A stretch of DNA of 64,000 nt from Microbacterium phyllosphaerae (GTDB lineage Bacteria > Actinomycetota > Actinomycetes > Actinomycetales > Microbacteriaceae), in assembly GCF_017876435.1 (NCBI RefSeq), contig NZ_JAGIOA010000001.1:1116001-1180000 (forward strand), read 5' to 3'. This document shows positions 17,985 through 28,300 of the stretch, piece after piece; the first letter of the stretch is position 1, and the number at the start of each line of letters is the position of its first letter. The position numbers and the translations under genes are program-made. Below the pieces are notes generated by a model. The model was given only the letters and a program-made list of their open reading frames with translations, was not told the DNA's origin and searched no databases.

Positions 17985-19022
17985 ATGACCTCGACGCACC
18001 GACGCCGGCGACGAGCTCTCGCTCTCGTCGCACTGCTGGGTGCCCTCACGGTGTGGCCCGCGATCTCGTCCGCGGCCGCCGACACCGCGACCGAGGCAGC
18101 CGCACCGCCCCAGGGCGGGGCCGTGGAGGTCTCGTACTCCGACGTGACCGAGATCCGCCCCGGCGAGGGATGGCTGATCGACTGCTCGGGCGTCGGAGAT
18201 CTCGACGGCATCCAGGTCAGCTGCGCCGACGACTCCGTGACGCTCGTGTCGGCCGGCTTCGACACCGAGCTCGGGGAGCAGACGCTCACCGTGCCTCAGG
18301 TCTCGGGATCCACGACCATCTCGGTCGCCTATCGAATACGGCTCGAGCTCCCGCCGATCCCCGAGATCGCCCTCGGGCGCCTCGACCTTCCGATCGTCGT
18401 CGGAGAGCAGACCCTCGTGCCTCTCTCAGCCCTCGGCATCACGTGCGCGGTCTGCACGACCGACGGGGGAGCGAGCATCCGCGTCGACACCCTCCCCGCC
18501 GGAGTCTCCGCCGGGGTCAGCGAGACGCATCTCGCGCTCCGAGGGGAAAACTCCGGTGACGCGATCGTTCCGCTCACGATCACCGATGATGCGGGGCAGG
18601 CCGTCTCGGTCGAGCTCACCGTGACGTTCGTCACCGCTCCCGCGCCGACCCTCGGTGCGCTGCACGTCACCGGAGACGCCGAGAAGCTCGACATCTCCGA
18701 TCTGATCTGGGGCGGCGATGCCACGGTCGTCTGCAGCTCACCCCAGTCCATCGGTCTGCGGTGCACCGAAGACGGCGCCGTCGAACGCACAGGCAAAGGT
18801 CCGGCACAGCTGTTCTTCCGCGCCGTCGACGATGACGGCCGTCTCACCTGGGGCAGCATCACCGATGACGCCGACGCGGATGTCACCGAGCTCGTCGCTC
18901 CCTCGTGGGAGAGTGAAGCGCCGCTGTCTCTCGTCTCGGCCCCCGTCGACGAGCAGCAGGCCGACGACGCAGTTCCGCTCGCCGGCCTGGCCCGGCTTCT
19001 GGAAGGGATACCCGCATCATGA
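17985..19022 (+). CDS. Secreted Ig-like protein coupled to EccC
   Basis: The 345-residue product has a Sec signal peptide (THRRRRRALALVALLGALTV, cleavage near ISSAAA). Three or four short beta-sandwich-like domains with paired cysteines follow (IDCSG/VSCAD, ITCAVC, VVCSS/LRCTE). ATG 17985 was chosen because GGAG lies four bases upstream and the signal peptide is then of normal length; ATG 17958 is possible. The stop overlaps the EccC start as ATGA, so secretion ATPase and this protein are translationally coupled. It could be an envelope subunit of the secretion apparatus. No known Ecc family was recognised. Confidence 0.8.
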   Translation: MTSTHRRRRRALALVALLGALTVWPAISSAAADTATEAAAPPQGGAVEVSYSDVTEIRPGEGWLIDCSGVGDLDGIQVSCADDSVTLVSAGFDTELGEQTLTVPQVSGSTTISVAYRIRLELPPIPEIALGRLDLPIVVGEQTLVPLSALGITCAVCTTDGGASIRVDTLPAGVSAGVSETHLALRGENSGDAIVPLTITDDAGQAVSVELTVTFVTAPAPTLGALHVTGDAEKLDISDLIWGGDATVVCSSPQSIGLRCTEDGAVERTGKGPAQLFFRAVDDDGRLTWGSITDDADADVTELVAPSWESEAPLSLVSAPVDEQQADDAVPLAGLARLLEGIPAS

Positions 19023-22000
19023 GCCTTCGGCTGACCGTCGCCGACCGCCCCGGCGCACCCCAACCCGAATCCTGGATCGTCAAGGTCGATGAGGCCACCA
19101 CGATCTCCGAGATCGGCGAGTCGCTCGACGTCCCCGCCGACGAGCTCGCGCCGGGCACCGACCCGGCGTCGGCCTTCACCGTCTCCGGCATCCGCAGCGG
19201 TGTCGTCGTGCCCTCCCGTCATCCCGTGGTGCTCGAGCCCGGCGCACTGCGTCTCGAGTTCGTCGCGGGCCCGTTCGCCGGCGAGTCCGTGCCGATGACC
19301 CCCGGCGTCGCGACGACCATCGGTCGCGGGTCGACCGCCTCTGTGCGCGTCGCGGACCCCCACCTCAGCGAGGAGCACGCGACGATCACCGTCTCGGGCG
19401 GCATCGCCGACGACGGGTCGCTGCTGCCCCTGACCGCGCACGTCGAGCTGACCTCTCCCGAGGCGGAGCTCGTCGTCAACGGCACGACCGACGCCCGGTC
19501 CGCCGACATCGTCCCTGCCGACCTGATCCAGCTCGGCAGCAGTGTGATCCGGATCGGTGCGGCACCGGCATCCGACGCCGACATCACGATCGACGAGGTC
19601 GGCGCCCGCGCGTTCAACCGCCCGTCGCGCATCCGTCCGTCGCAGATCCCGCCCGTGATCACTCTCCCCGGCGACAAGCCGGAGGAGCAGGATGCGTCTC
19701 CGCTGCCCTGGCTCTCGGCGATCGTGCCCGTGGTCCTCGGCATCACCCTCGCCTTCGTCTTCCAGCGGCCGATCATGCTGCTGATGGCCGCCGCTTCGCC
19801 CGTCATGGTGATCGGCTCGTTCTTCGCGAACAAGAAGCTCGCCCGTCGCAAGGGCGAGCGCAGCGAGGCCGACTGGATCGAAGAGATCGACTCGGCGCGC
19901 AAGCGCATCGCGGTGCATGTGCGTCAGCAGCGGCTGACGAGCTGGTACCACCACCTCGACCCGGTGTACATCCGCGATGTGGTCACGCGTCCGCTCTCGC
20001 GTCTGTGGGAGCGGCGCCGGGGTGAAGAGGATGCTCTGCGCGCGCGCGTCGGCGTCGCCGACGTACCGCTGGAGGTGCGCTTCGAAGGCGGGCCCCAGAA
20101 GGAACGACGAGACGACAGGCGGGTCGGCGTCTCACCCTCACCCGTGGCGGTCGATCTCGCCTCCGGTCCCGTCGGCGTCGCAGGTCCGTCGGATGTGGCG
20201 ACCGGCGTCGTGCGCGCCATGCTCACCGCGCTCGTCTCGCTGCGCTCGCCGCGCGACCTCCAGGTGGCCGTGCTCTGCGATCGCGACCAGGAGCACGCCT
20301 GGTCGTGGGTGCAGTGGCTCCCGCATGCACAGCCGGGCATCGGCCCCGTCGCCCTCATCGGCAACACCGACCTGACCCGCCGCGAGCGCATCCGCGAGAT
20401 CGGATCCCTGCTCGACATCCGCATGCGGATCGGCAAGGACCGCCGACTCGACTCCGAGTCGCAGATCGTCCTCGTCGTCGACGGTGCTCGTCGATACCGG
20501 ATGCTGCCGGGCATGGTGACGATCCTCGAGCAGGGCGCCGCGTACGGCATCCACGTGATCGCGATCGACTCCGACCGCTCCCGTCTGCCCGAAGAGGCGA
20601 CGACGGTCGTCGTGGCCGACCCGGGCGACCCGTTGCTGGGCCGTGTGGAGTCCGGCGACGCCTACCACTCGCCCGTGCTGCTCGACCAGGTGAGCGTCGG
20701 CTACGCCGAGGAGATCTCCCGCGCGCTGTGCTCGATCGAACACGTGCGCGGTGTCGGCGACGATGCGACGGTGCCCAGCAGCGTGCGCTACACCGAGCTG
20801 CTCGGCATCGATCTGACCGATCCGCAGCCGATCATCGATCAGTGGCAGGTCGTTCCGCGGCAGTCGTACGTCGTCATCGGCGCCGGCGCCGAGGGCGAGT
20901 ACGCGATCGACATCGCGACCGACGGTCCGCACGCGCTCGTCGCCGGAACAACGGGTTCGGGAAAGTCGGAGTTCCTGCAGGCGCTGGTGATCTCGCTCGC
21001 TCTGGCCAACCGGCCGGACGCCCTGAACTTCGTGCTCATCGACTACAAGGGCGGATCCGCCTTCGCCGACTGCGCCCGTCTGCCGCACACGGTCGGCATG
21101 GTGACGAACCTCGACGCCCGCGAGACCGAGCGTGCACTCGCCTCGCTCGACGCCGAGCTCAAGCGCCGCGAGCGGGTGCTCCGCGACGAGATCGGCGCGA
21201 AAGACGTCGACGCCGCGTGGGAGAAGGATGCTGAGGCCGCAGCACGCCTCGGCCTCGCCCGTCTGATGATCGTGGTCGACGAGTTCGCCGAGCTGAAGAC
21301 CGAGCTGCCCGACTTCATCAACGGTCTCGTGCGCATCGCCCGTGTCGGGCGGTCGCTCGGGGTCAACCTCGTGCTCGCCACGCAGCGCCCCTCGGGCGTC
21401 ATCACGCCCGAGATGCAGTCGAACATCAACCTGCGCATCGCGCTGCGTGTGACCGACCGCGCCGATTCGACCGACATCATCGGCGTCCCCGACGCCGCAC
21501 TGATCTCGGCGGCCACCCCCGGCCGCGGCTACGTGCGCGCGGGCCTCGACGCCGCGCCCGCACCGTTCCAGACCGCCCGTGTGGCGGGGCTCCGCATCGG
21601 GCACCAGCGCACGACGCGCGTGCTGCCGCCCGCCGCGCGCTTCGACTGGCAGACCGTGGGCCTGCCGCCCCGGTTCCCCGCCGCAGAGACGCAGTCGCAC
21701 CGCCCGGATCAGGACGACACCGACCTGCGCGGTCTCGTGCAGCTCGCCGGTCAGGCGGCGGCCGCCCTCGGCATCGAACGCAGCCCGTCGCCGTGGCTGC
21801 TGCCGCTGCCGGATCTGCTTCCGCTCGATCGCTTCGACGAGTCGTCGGCCCCCGACGGCGGGCTCGTGCTCGGCCTCGTCGACGTGCCCTCGAAGCAGAA
21901 CCAGCGCCCGCTCGTCTGGAACGCGCTCACCGGCTCGCACCTGCTCTTCTTCGGCGGCAGCCGATCCGGGCGCACGACCGCGGTGCGCACGCTCCTCGCG

Positions 22001-23356
22001 CAGGCCGTGCAGCGGTTCACCCCCGCAGACCTGCACATCTACGCGGTCGACTACGGCACCGGAGCGTTGCTGCCGTTCGCCGACGCCCCGCACACGGGTG
22101 CGGTGATCACGCCGCAGGACGCCGGTCGTCTGCCACGACTGCTCGATCGCCTCGGCATGGACCTCTCGCGTCGACAGGCGCTGCTCGCCCGCGCGGGCGT
22201 CGGCAGCATCGGAGAGCAGCGGAGGCAGGCGGATGCTCGTGACGCGCTGCCCTACAACATCGTCGTCATCGACGGCTGGGAGCGCCTCGGTGCCTCGATG
22301 AGCGCCGATGACATGGTGCTCGTGCGAGACCAGGTCATGCGCCTGCTCCGCGAGGGACCGGCCGTCGGCCTGCGTCTGATCCTCACCGCCGATCGCTCGA
22401 TCTCGGCGGACAAGGTCTCGACGTTCATCGACACCCAGTACGCGCTGCGGATGCGCGACATCAACGACTACCGCGGCGCGGGAATCATGATCCGCGACAT
22501 CGCGCCGAACATGCCCCCGGGGCGTGCGCTCTTCGGCTCGGAGGGCACCGAGGCCCAGTTCGCCGTGCTCTCGGCCGACCCGAGCGGTGAAGGGCAGACG
22601 GCCGCAGCCCGAGGCATCGTCGAGTACGTCAGGGGACACTTCGGGCAGTTCCCGCAGCTCTCGGAGCTGCCGCAGCCCATGCGTGTCGACCCGCTGCCCT
22701 CGCGCATCGGCCTCAGCGTGGTGCACTCGCTGCCGGTCATGGGAGGCACCGCGTCCGAGACACCCGTCGTCGCGGTCGGCGGCGATCAGCTCTCACGGGT
22801 GACCATCGACTGGCCCGGCATCGGCGGGTTCGTCGTCGCCGGCGATCGGCGCAGCGGCAAGACGCACACGCTCGCCGCGATCGCGCATCAGCTCGGCTGG
22901 CACAAGACCCCGATGGTCGTCGTCGCCCGCGACGGGTCGATCCTCGCCGAGGTGGCGAAGAGCCACGGCGTGACGGTGCTGTCGCCGCGCACCCCGGATG
23001 AGGAGATCACCGAGGCCCTCGCGCCCGCCGACCAGCCCCTCACGGTCGTGGTCGACGACAGCGAGTCGATCAGGGACACGTCGCTCGACCGCGCGCTGGG
23101 CGCTGCGCGCTCGCACGCGCGCTTCATCGTCGGAGTCGGCGCCGAGTCGGCGGGTTCGTCGCTCACGATCGCGTTGACCGAGGCCAAGAAGGGCCGCGCC
23201 GGCATCCTGCTCTCGCCGCCGTCGACGATCGTGGGCACCCAGGTTTTCGGCGTGCAGCTCGCTCGCACGCATGTCGGTCGTGCGGCACCGGGCAGCGGTG
23301 TGTTCTTCAGTGACGGGTCGTACATGCCGGTGCAGGTTCCCGACCTGACCGCCTGA
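19019..23356 (+). CDS. eccC: Type VII secretion FtsK/SpoIIIE ATPase (EccC/EssC type) with FHA domain
   Basis: The 1445-residue motor protein drives export of WXG100 substrates. An FHA domain lies at about 80-180 (TIGRGSTASV, LSEEHATI), two membrane helices at about 230-275, and then three FtsK/SpoIIIE ATPase domains. Domain 1 has an intact Walker A (TTGSGKSEFL, Lys649) and Walker B (LMIVVDEFAEL). Domain 2 has Arg985 in place of the Walker lysine (GSRSGRTT). Domain 3 has Lys1281 (DRRSGKTHT). An N-terminal FHA domain on a single chain recalls Firmicutes EssC more than split mycobacterial EccCa/EccCb. It is encoded directly upstream of FHA and WXG100 genes. Confidence 0.95.
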   Translation: MSLRLTVADRPGAPQPESWIVKVDEATTISEIGESLDVPADELAPGTDPASAFTVSGIRSGVVVPSRHPVVLEPGALRLEFVAGPFAGESVPMTPGVATTIGRGSTASVRVADPHLSEEHATITVSGGIADDGSLLPLTAHVELTSPEAELVVNGTTDARSADIVPADLIQLGSSVIRIGAAPASDADITIDEVGARAFNRPSRIRPSQIPPVITLPGDKPEEQDASPLPWLSAIVPVVLGITLAFVFQRPIMLLMAAASPVMVIGSFFANKKLARRKGERSEADWIEEIDSARKRIAVHVRQQRLTSWYHHLDPVYIRDVVTRPLSRLWERRRGEEDALRARVGVADVPLEVRFEGGPQKERRDDRRVGVSPSPVAVDLASGPVGVAGPSDVATGVVRAMLTALVSLRSPRDLQVAVLCDRDQEHAWSWVQWLPHAQPGIGPVALIGNTDLTRRERIREIGSLLDIRMRIGKDRRLDSESQIVLVVDGARRYRMLPGMVTILEQGAAYGIHVIAIDSDRSRLPEEATTVVVADPGDPLLGRVESGDAYHSPVLLDQVSVGYAEEISRALCSIEHVRGVGDDATVPSSVRYTELLGIDLTDPQPIIDQWQVVPRQSYVVIGAGAEGEYAIDIATDGPHALVAGTTGSGKSEFLQALVISLALANRPDALNFVLIDYKGGSAFADCARLPHTVGMVTNLDARETERALASLDAELKRRERVLRDEIGAKDVDAAWEKDAEAAARLGLARLMIVVDEFAELKTELPDFINGLVRIARVGRSLGVNLVLATQRPSGVITPEMQSNINLRIALRVTDRADSTDIIGVPDAALISAATPGRGYVRAGLDAAPAPFQTARVAGLRIGHQRTTRVLPPAARFDWQTVGLPPRFPAAETQSHRPDQDDTDLRGLVQLAGQAAAALGIERSPSPWLLPLPDLLPLDRFDESSAPDGGLVLGLVDVPSKQNQRPLVWNALTGSHLLFFGGSRSGRTTAVRTLLAQAVQRFTPADLHIYAVDYGTGALLPFADAPHTGAVITPQDAGRLPRLLDRLGMDLSRRQALLARAGVGSIGEQRRQADARDALPYNIVVIDGWERLGASMSADDMVLVRDQVMRLLREGPAVGLRLILTADRSISADKVSTFIDTQYALRMRDINDYRGAGIMIRDIAPNMPPGRALFGSEGTEAQFAVLSADPSGEGQTAAARGIVEYVRGHFGQFPQLSELPQPMRVDPLPSRIGLSVVHSLPVMGGTASETPVVAVGGDQLSRVTIDWPGIGGFVVAGDRRSGKTHTLAAIAHQLGWHKTPMVVVARDGSILAEVAKSHGVTVLSPRTPDEEITEALAPADQPLTVVVDDSESIRDTSLDRALGAARSHARFIVGVGAESAGSSLTIALTEAKKGRAGILLSPPSTIVGTQVFGVQLARTHVGRAAPGSGVFFSDGSYMPVQVPDLTA

Positions 23357-23380
23357 GGATCCCGGGTCCGGCAGGCGGGA

Positions 23381-23386
23381 TAGACT
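23381..23386 (+). promoter_or_regulatory. Possible promoter before the zinc-ribbon FHA gene
   Basis: TAGACT lies in the 94-base gap after the secretion ATPase gene, about 65 bases before ATG 23451. A short imperfect inverted repeat (TGTGGC and GCCACA arms) lies between it and the start. The -35 is not clear. Confidence 0.4.
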
Positions 23387-23450
23387 GACGCGGGCGCTGT
23401 GGCGGCGATCGCGGCTGCCACAAGACCACAACGGGGGAGAGAGAAAGTCG

Positions 23451-24125
23451 ATGAGCACTCAGTGCCGGTTCTGCGGCGAGGCCGTGCGACCGGACAGCAT
23501 GTTCTGCCCGTCGTGCGGACAGCTCATCGGCATGGCCGGCAACGCGGTTCCTCCGTTCCCCGGGGGCGCGAAGCCCTCGTCCTCCGCCGCACCCGTCGCG
23601 CAGCGGCCCAGCGAGCCGCTCGCTCCCGTGCCACTGCCCGCGCCGCTGGCAGCCGACGCTCCGCAGCCGGCTCCCGCTCCGCAGTCGGCTCCGGCACCCA
23701 CGCCCGTCGCTGAGCCTCAGGCGGCACCGGCGCGGCCCGCGGACGCGCAGCCCGCGGTTGCGCAGCAGGTGGAGGCGCCGCAGGTGGAGGTTCCTGCTCC
23801 GGCGCTCGCCTCGACCGTGACGCTGCCCGACGGTCAGCGCCTCGGCCTCGATCAGATCCTCGTCTTCGGACGCTCTCCCGAGCGCGGAGCGGCGGCGTAC
23901 CAGGGCGTCCCCATCCGTCTCGACGACCCGGCCCGCGCCATGTCGCGCGTGCACCTGGTGCTGGCGCCCGCATCCGGCGCCGTGATCGCGACCGACCCCG
24001 GCTCGGCGAACGGCACACTCCTCGAGCGTGAGGGCGTCCAGTACGGGCTCGTGGCCGGCACGCCCACTGCGCTGGTCCCCGGCGATCGACTGCTGCTCGG
24101 AGACGCCGTCCTGCTCGTCGCCTGA
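23451..24125 (+). CDS. Zinc-ribbon and FHA domain protein
   Basis: The 224-residue protein begins with a double CxxC zinc ribbon (CRFCGEAVRPDSMFCPSCG). A Pro/Ala-rich linker of about 90 residues follows, then a C-terminal FHA domain (LVFGRSPER, ARAMSRVHLVL, DPGSANGTLL). No membrane segment is seen. A purine-rich ribosome-binding region (GGGGGAGAGAG) lies just before ATG 23451. The gene sits between the secretion ATPase and the WXG100 genes, so it probably links kinase signalling to the secretion machine. Whether it binds the ATPase is unknown. Confidence 0.9.
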   Translation: MSTQCRFCGEAVRPDSMFCPSCGQLIGMAGNAVPPFPGGAKPSSSAAPVAQRPSEPLAPVPLPAPLAADAPQPAPAPQSAPAPTPVAEPQAAPARPADAQPAVAQQVEAPQVEVPAPALASTVTLPDGQRLGLDQILVFGRSPERGAAAYQGVPIRLDDPARAMSRVHLVLAPASGAVIATDPGSANGTLLEREGVQYGLVAGTPTALVPGDRLLLGDAVLLVA

Positions 24126-24140
24126 CCCCGCGGGAGGCCC

Positions 24141-24158
24141 ATGGGGAGTTCTCCCCAT
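24141..24158 (+). other. Short hairpin before the EsxA-like gene
   Basis: A perfect 7-bp inverted repeat (ATGGGGA and TCCCCAT, loop GTTC) lies 15 bases after the FHA gene stop and about 80 bases before the EsxA-like start. It lacks a T-run, so it could be a weak attenuator, an mRNA processing or stabilising hairpin, or a protein-binding palindrome. Such an element could raise EsxA-like mRNA relative to upstream genes. Confidence 0.35.
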
Positions 24159-24236
24159 CGGCTCAGGACACCCTCGTGTGTTACGAATGTACCCGGACCA
24201 ATTCCGCGGCATCGCCGCACAAGCAGGGGGTATGAC

Positions 24237-24530
24237 ATGGCTGAGATCAAGGTAACTTCCGAGTCGCTCGCAGGCGTCGCGAACCAGCTCGCATCCGGTG
24301 CGACGTCGATCGAGTCGCAGCTCGGAAACCTCAAGTCGCTCGTTCAGGGCCTCATCGCCGGCGACTGGGGCGGATCCGCTTCGCAGACGTTCAACGAGCT
24401 CTACGAGCAGTGGGACGCGGCGGGCATCCAGCTCAAGGAGTCGCTGAACGGCATCAGCGACCAGCTCTCGAAGGCCGCACTCGCCTACGAGGAGTCCGAG
24501 AACAACATCGGCAACAGCTTCCGTTCGTAA
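24237..24530 (+). CDS. WXG100 family small secreted protein (EsxA-like)
   Basis: At 97 residues this is the standard size for WXG100 proteins, which form helical hairpins and dimers exported by EccC/EssC. The central turn reads DWGGSA, a WxG motif. The C-terminus carries a YxxxE export-type signal (AYEESENN). ATG 24237 follows AGGGGG with a spacing of about seven bases; an upstream in-frame start at 24141 would add a non-helical extension and is rejected. Its position right after the secretion ATPase and FHA genes supports a role as substrate or structural partner of the machine. Confidence 0.93.
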   Translation: MAEIKVTSESLAGVANQLASGATSIESQLGNLKSLVQGLIAGDWGGSASQTFNELYEQWDAAGIQLKESLNGISDQLSKAALAYEESENNIGNSFRS

Positions 24531-24578
24531 GTCCATCGGCCCGGTGCGCCGGGTCTGCTGATGTGAGGGGGGTGCCTC

Positions 24579-25028
24579 GTGGTGCAGTTCCATGTGTCCA
24601 CACCGGCGCTGGGGTTCTCGGCGTCGTCCATGACCGGAGCGGTCGCGCAGTTCGACGCGCAGCTCGCACAGGTCACGGCCGCGGTCAACGCGGTCGTCGG
24701 GTCGACCTGGACGGGGAGCGCAGCTGACGCGTTCCTCGCGGAGTGGACGGAGTTCCTCAACAGCGCGGGGGTGACCCGCGAGGCGCTGATGAGCATCGCG
24801 GTGCGCCTGCAGAGCGGGCAGAGCACCTACGACGGCAACGAGGCCCAGCTGACGGCCGCCTCGCGGTCGTCGAACGTCAACATCCGCATGCCCGGCAGTG
24901 GCGGCGGAGGCAGCGGCGGCGCCCCTCAGGCGTCTGCCGCGACGGCATCCTTCACCACCGAGAACGTGCAGGCCATGCCTGCCGATGTGACCATCGACGC
25001 CAGCGTCACCAGGGGAGACAGCGCATGA
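24579..25028 (+). CDS. WXG100-like protein with glycine-rich tail
   Basis: The 149-residue protein has a WXG100-like helical hairpin (STWTGSAADAFLAEW, a WxG turn) and a YxxxE motif (TYDGNEAQL). An extra tail follows with a Gly/Ser-rich stretch (PGSGGGGSGG) and about 40 more residues. It starts at GTG 24579 after GAGGGGGG. It probably pairs with the following short WXG100-type protein, whose start overlaps its stop as ATGA, as heterodimer partners often do. Export by the EccC homologue is inferred. Confidence 0.88.
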   Translation: MVQFHVSTPALGFSASSMTGAVAQFDAQLAQVTAAVNAVVGSTWTGSAADAFLAEWTEFLNSAGVTREALMSIAVRLQSGQSTYDGNEAQLTAASRSSNVNIRMPGSGGGGSGGAPQASAATASFTTENVQAMPADVTIDASVTRGDSA

Positions 25029-25354
25029 GCGGCCTGCACACGTACGAGACGGCTGACATCCGCGGACTCGAGTCCGCACTGAAGCAGCTGCACGGCTACT
25101 GCACCGAACTGCAGACGCATGCGGCCGGGGCGACCGGCGCGGTGAGCGCGCAGTGGAGCGGTATCGCGAACACCGAGTTCGTGAACTGCGTGCAGACCTG
25201 GCAGGTCGGCGCCTCTCTGCTCACCTCCTACGCCGAGTACCTCGCCACCTGGGCCGGTGAAGCCGCCACGCAGTACGAGACGGCGCAGTCGTCGGTCGGC
25301 AGCATGTGGGGCGGCGGTGGCGCCGGTGGCGGCGGCGGACCTGTGGCGGTGTGA
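25025..25354 (+). CDS. WXG100-like small protein
   Basis: The 109-residue protein has the helix-turn-helix profile of WXG100 proteins with a WSG turn (SAQWSGIANTEFVNCVQTW) and a Gly-rich C-terminus. It starts four bases inside the previous gene and ends four bases before the large toxin candidate, so it is well placed to act as its export chaperone or targeting partner. No YxxxD/E signal was clear, which fits a partner that relies on its dimer mate. The pairing is inferred from gene order. Confidence 0.87.
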   Translation: MSGLHTYETADIRGLESALKQLHGYCTELQTHAAGATGAVSAQWSGIANTEFVNCVQTWQVGASLLTSYAEYLATWAGEAATQYETAQSSVGSMWGGGGAGGGGGPVAV

Positions 25355-25358
25355 TCCG

Positions 25359-28300
25359 ATGGTGAGAATCGACCCCGCGAAGTACTCCGCGGCAGCAGAC
25401 GCATTCGACGGCATCTCCCAGCAGGCGCTCAACTACGCGATCGAGGCGCGCGGTTCGCTCAGCGGCTTCGGCGGCATCGCCGGAACCGACCCCGGAGGCG
25501 AGTCCTTCGCAGAGTCCTACGACCAGATGGCGGCGGCTGCCCTGCAGACGCTCTACGACATCGCCGTGGCGACCCGCGGCCTCGACAGGGCGCTCATGGC
25601 GTCCGGCGGAACCCACGCGCAGGCCAACGCGAACGCCGAGCGCATCGTCTACGACGCGTCGGCCGCATTCGTGCTCCGCCCGGAGATCGCCGAGTCCAGC
25701 GTCGCTCCTCCGCCCTCCGCGTTCGGCGGTCGACCCGACACCATGGTGCAGGGCCTCGACAGCGCAGCCGTGTGGGTGTGGGATCAGATCCTCAACTTCA
25801 TCGGCACGCTGTTCCCCGACGGCGACCCCGAGCAGCTCGAAGCAGCGGGGCGAGCCTGGTCCGGCATTCTCAGCGACATCCAGAGTCTGCGCACCGACAT
25901 CCGTCTCGCGGACAACTCGCTGGCAGGCATCGACAGCGGCGAGATCGCAGCGATCCAGCAGAAGGTCGACGACTTCGCCGACGGCCTGACCACCTTCCTC
26001 AGCGCCGACGAGGGCATCGGTCAGATCGACGACATCTGCGCCGAGTACGCGCAGACCATCCGCGACACGCTCGAAGAGACCCGTCAGATGCTCGCGCAGC
26101 TGGTGATCGAGGTCATCGCCGGCGCAGGCCTCAGCTTCGCGCTGTCGTTCGTGACCTTCGGCGCCGCCGGCGTCGCGGGTGCCGCGGCCATCACGGCTCG
26201 CGTCATCGCGGTGGGCGGACGCATCGGTGCTCTCGTCGCCCGATGCGTGGCCACCGCCACGCGACTCGCGATGCGGCTCCGCGCGATCGTCCCCGGGCTC
26301 GCCCGCGCCGCGACGAAGTTCCCGAAGCTCACCCGTGTCGGCATCGAAGTGGTCTCCGGCACCGGCTCGTCCGTCATCGCCGAGACCGTGCAGGGCGGCG
26401 AGGCCAACTACGGCGCGGCCTTCCTCTCCGGCTTCGCCGGCAGCTCGGTCACCGCAGCGCTCACGGCTCCGTTCGGCAGGGCCGGCGAGCGTTTCGTCGT
26501 GCAGGCGCTGGCCAACGGAGCCGGCGGTGCAGGCGGCACGGTGGTCGACCTCGCCGTGCGCGGCGAGGACATCACCGGCGCGGCCATCGCCATGGGCACC
26601 GGGCTCGGCGTCGCAGGCTCGGCACGACTCCCCGGCCGTCGCAACCCCGGCGCAGCGTCCGGCGGCAACGGCGGCGGCGGCGTGCACGTCAATGACTACG
26701 ACGGCCCCTCCGGGACCGGCGATGCCGCGAACGCCTCGGGTGGCGACGGCGGTGCTCCGCCCCGCTCCGACTACGACGGTCCCAGCGGCCAGGGCGGCGA
26801 CGTCAGCGGAAGCGGTGGGGACGGCGGAGCTGCGTCGTCGAACCACGGAGACGCGCCTGCGGCGACCGACATCCACGTCACGCCCGAGAGCAACGGCGGT
26901 ACTTCCGGCGGCGACAGCGGTGCCTCCGGCGGCGGCGACAACAGTCCTGCTCCCGACAACAGTCCTGCTCCCGACAACAGTCCTGCTCCAGAGAGCACCT
27001 CGACGGGTGGCGACTCGTCGAACTCGACCTCGGGCTCCGACGGCAGCGGCTCGACCACGACCGACACCCCCGCAGCGCCGGTGGGCAACGGCGGCGACTC
27101 GTCGTCGCTCGGAGGATCGGGTGACTCGGCTCCCGCTGGTTCGGGTGACTCTGCTCCCGCGGGTTCGGGTGACTCTGCTCCCGCGGGTTCGGGTGACTCT
27201 GCTCCCGCGGGTTCGGGTGACTCTGCTCCCGCGGGCTCGGGCGATTCGGCTCCCGCGGGTTCGGGCGATTCGGCTCCCGCTGGTTCGGGTGACTCCGCTC
27301 CCGCTGGCTCGGGCGACTCCGCTCCTGCCGGTTCGGGTGACTCTGCTCCCGCTGGTTCGGGTGACTCCGCTCCTGCTGGCTCGGGCGACTCCGCTCCTGC
27401 CGGTTCGGGTGCCGGAGGCTCGACGGGCACCGGTGCGGGCACGGCGGGCGACTCCGCCTCGCCCGAGGGCGGCCCGTCGTCGCACGGCGACTCCACCGCG
27501 CCGACCGACACCGACGTCGATCTCGACCTCGACACCGCGCCCCCCGTCGATGCAGACGGAGACCTCGGCGTCGATCCCACCGCCGACGGCACTGCCGACG
27601 GCACCGGAGACGGCACCGGCGACGGCGGCGACACCGACGGCGCGGACCCGACGGCCGACGGCGCGGATGCCGACGACGCCCCCGTCCACAGCCCGGCCGA
27701 CGCCGGTTCGTCGACCGGCGACCAGCCGACGCAGTGGGGCGACGGCGGTCCGGCGCAGGATGCGCACGGCCGCGACTACCTCGAACGCGAGGATGGCCGC
27801 CGCACCCTCGAGGGCGACCCCGCCGACACGTATCGCGATCGCACCGGTCGTCTGCACGACGAGGACACGCACCAGTTCGTGCCCGACAACAACCGGCCCG
27901 ACGTCGATGACATGCCCGTCGACCGTGCGGTGCGCGGCGAGACCACAGAGGTCACGCTCGACGGCGACGCTCAGACCGCGCACGATGCCCGGGTCGATCA
28001 GCGCAACGATCTGCAGGCCGACGCGAGCGCCGCAGCCACGCGGCTCGACGAGCTCGCCCATGCTGCAGGCATCGACCCGCACGTCCTGCGAGGACGCTCG
28101 GAAGACGCCTTCAACACGATCGCCGATCTGCGGACCAGCGGAGACATCACGCCTCGTCAGGCTGCAGATCTGCAGCGATCGGTGAGCGAGGCGCGGACGG
28201 CGCTCGCTGACCTGCGCGGATCGTCGGAGTCCCTCGGCGACCAGGCGGCCGGTTCCGTGTCGGCAGCTCGAGGAGAGACGACCATCATCGCCCCGGGCGG

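Noticed and set aside
20138..22726. Minus-strand open frame of about 860 codons opposite the secretion ATPase gene
   Set aside because: Antisense shadow of a gene with intact Walker motifs; composition is that of a non-coding frame.
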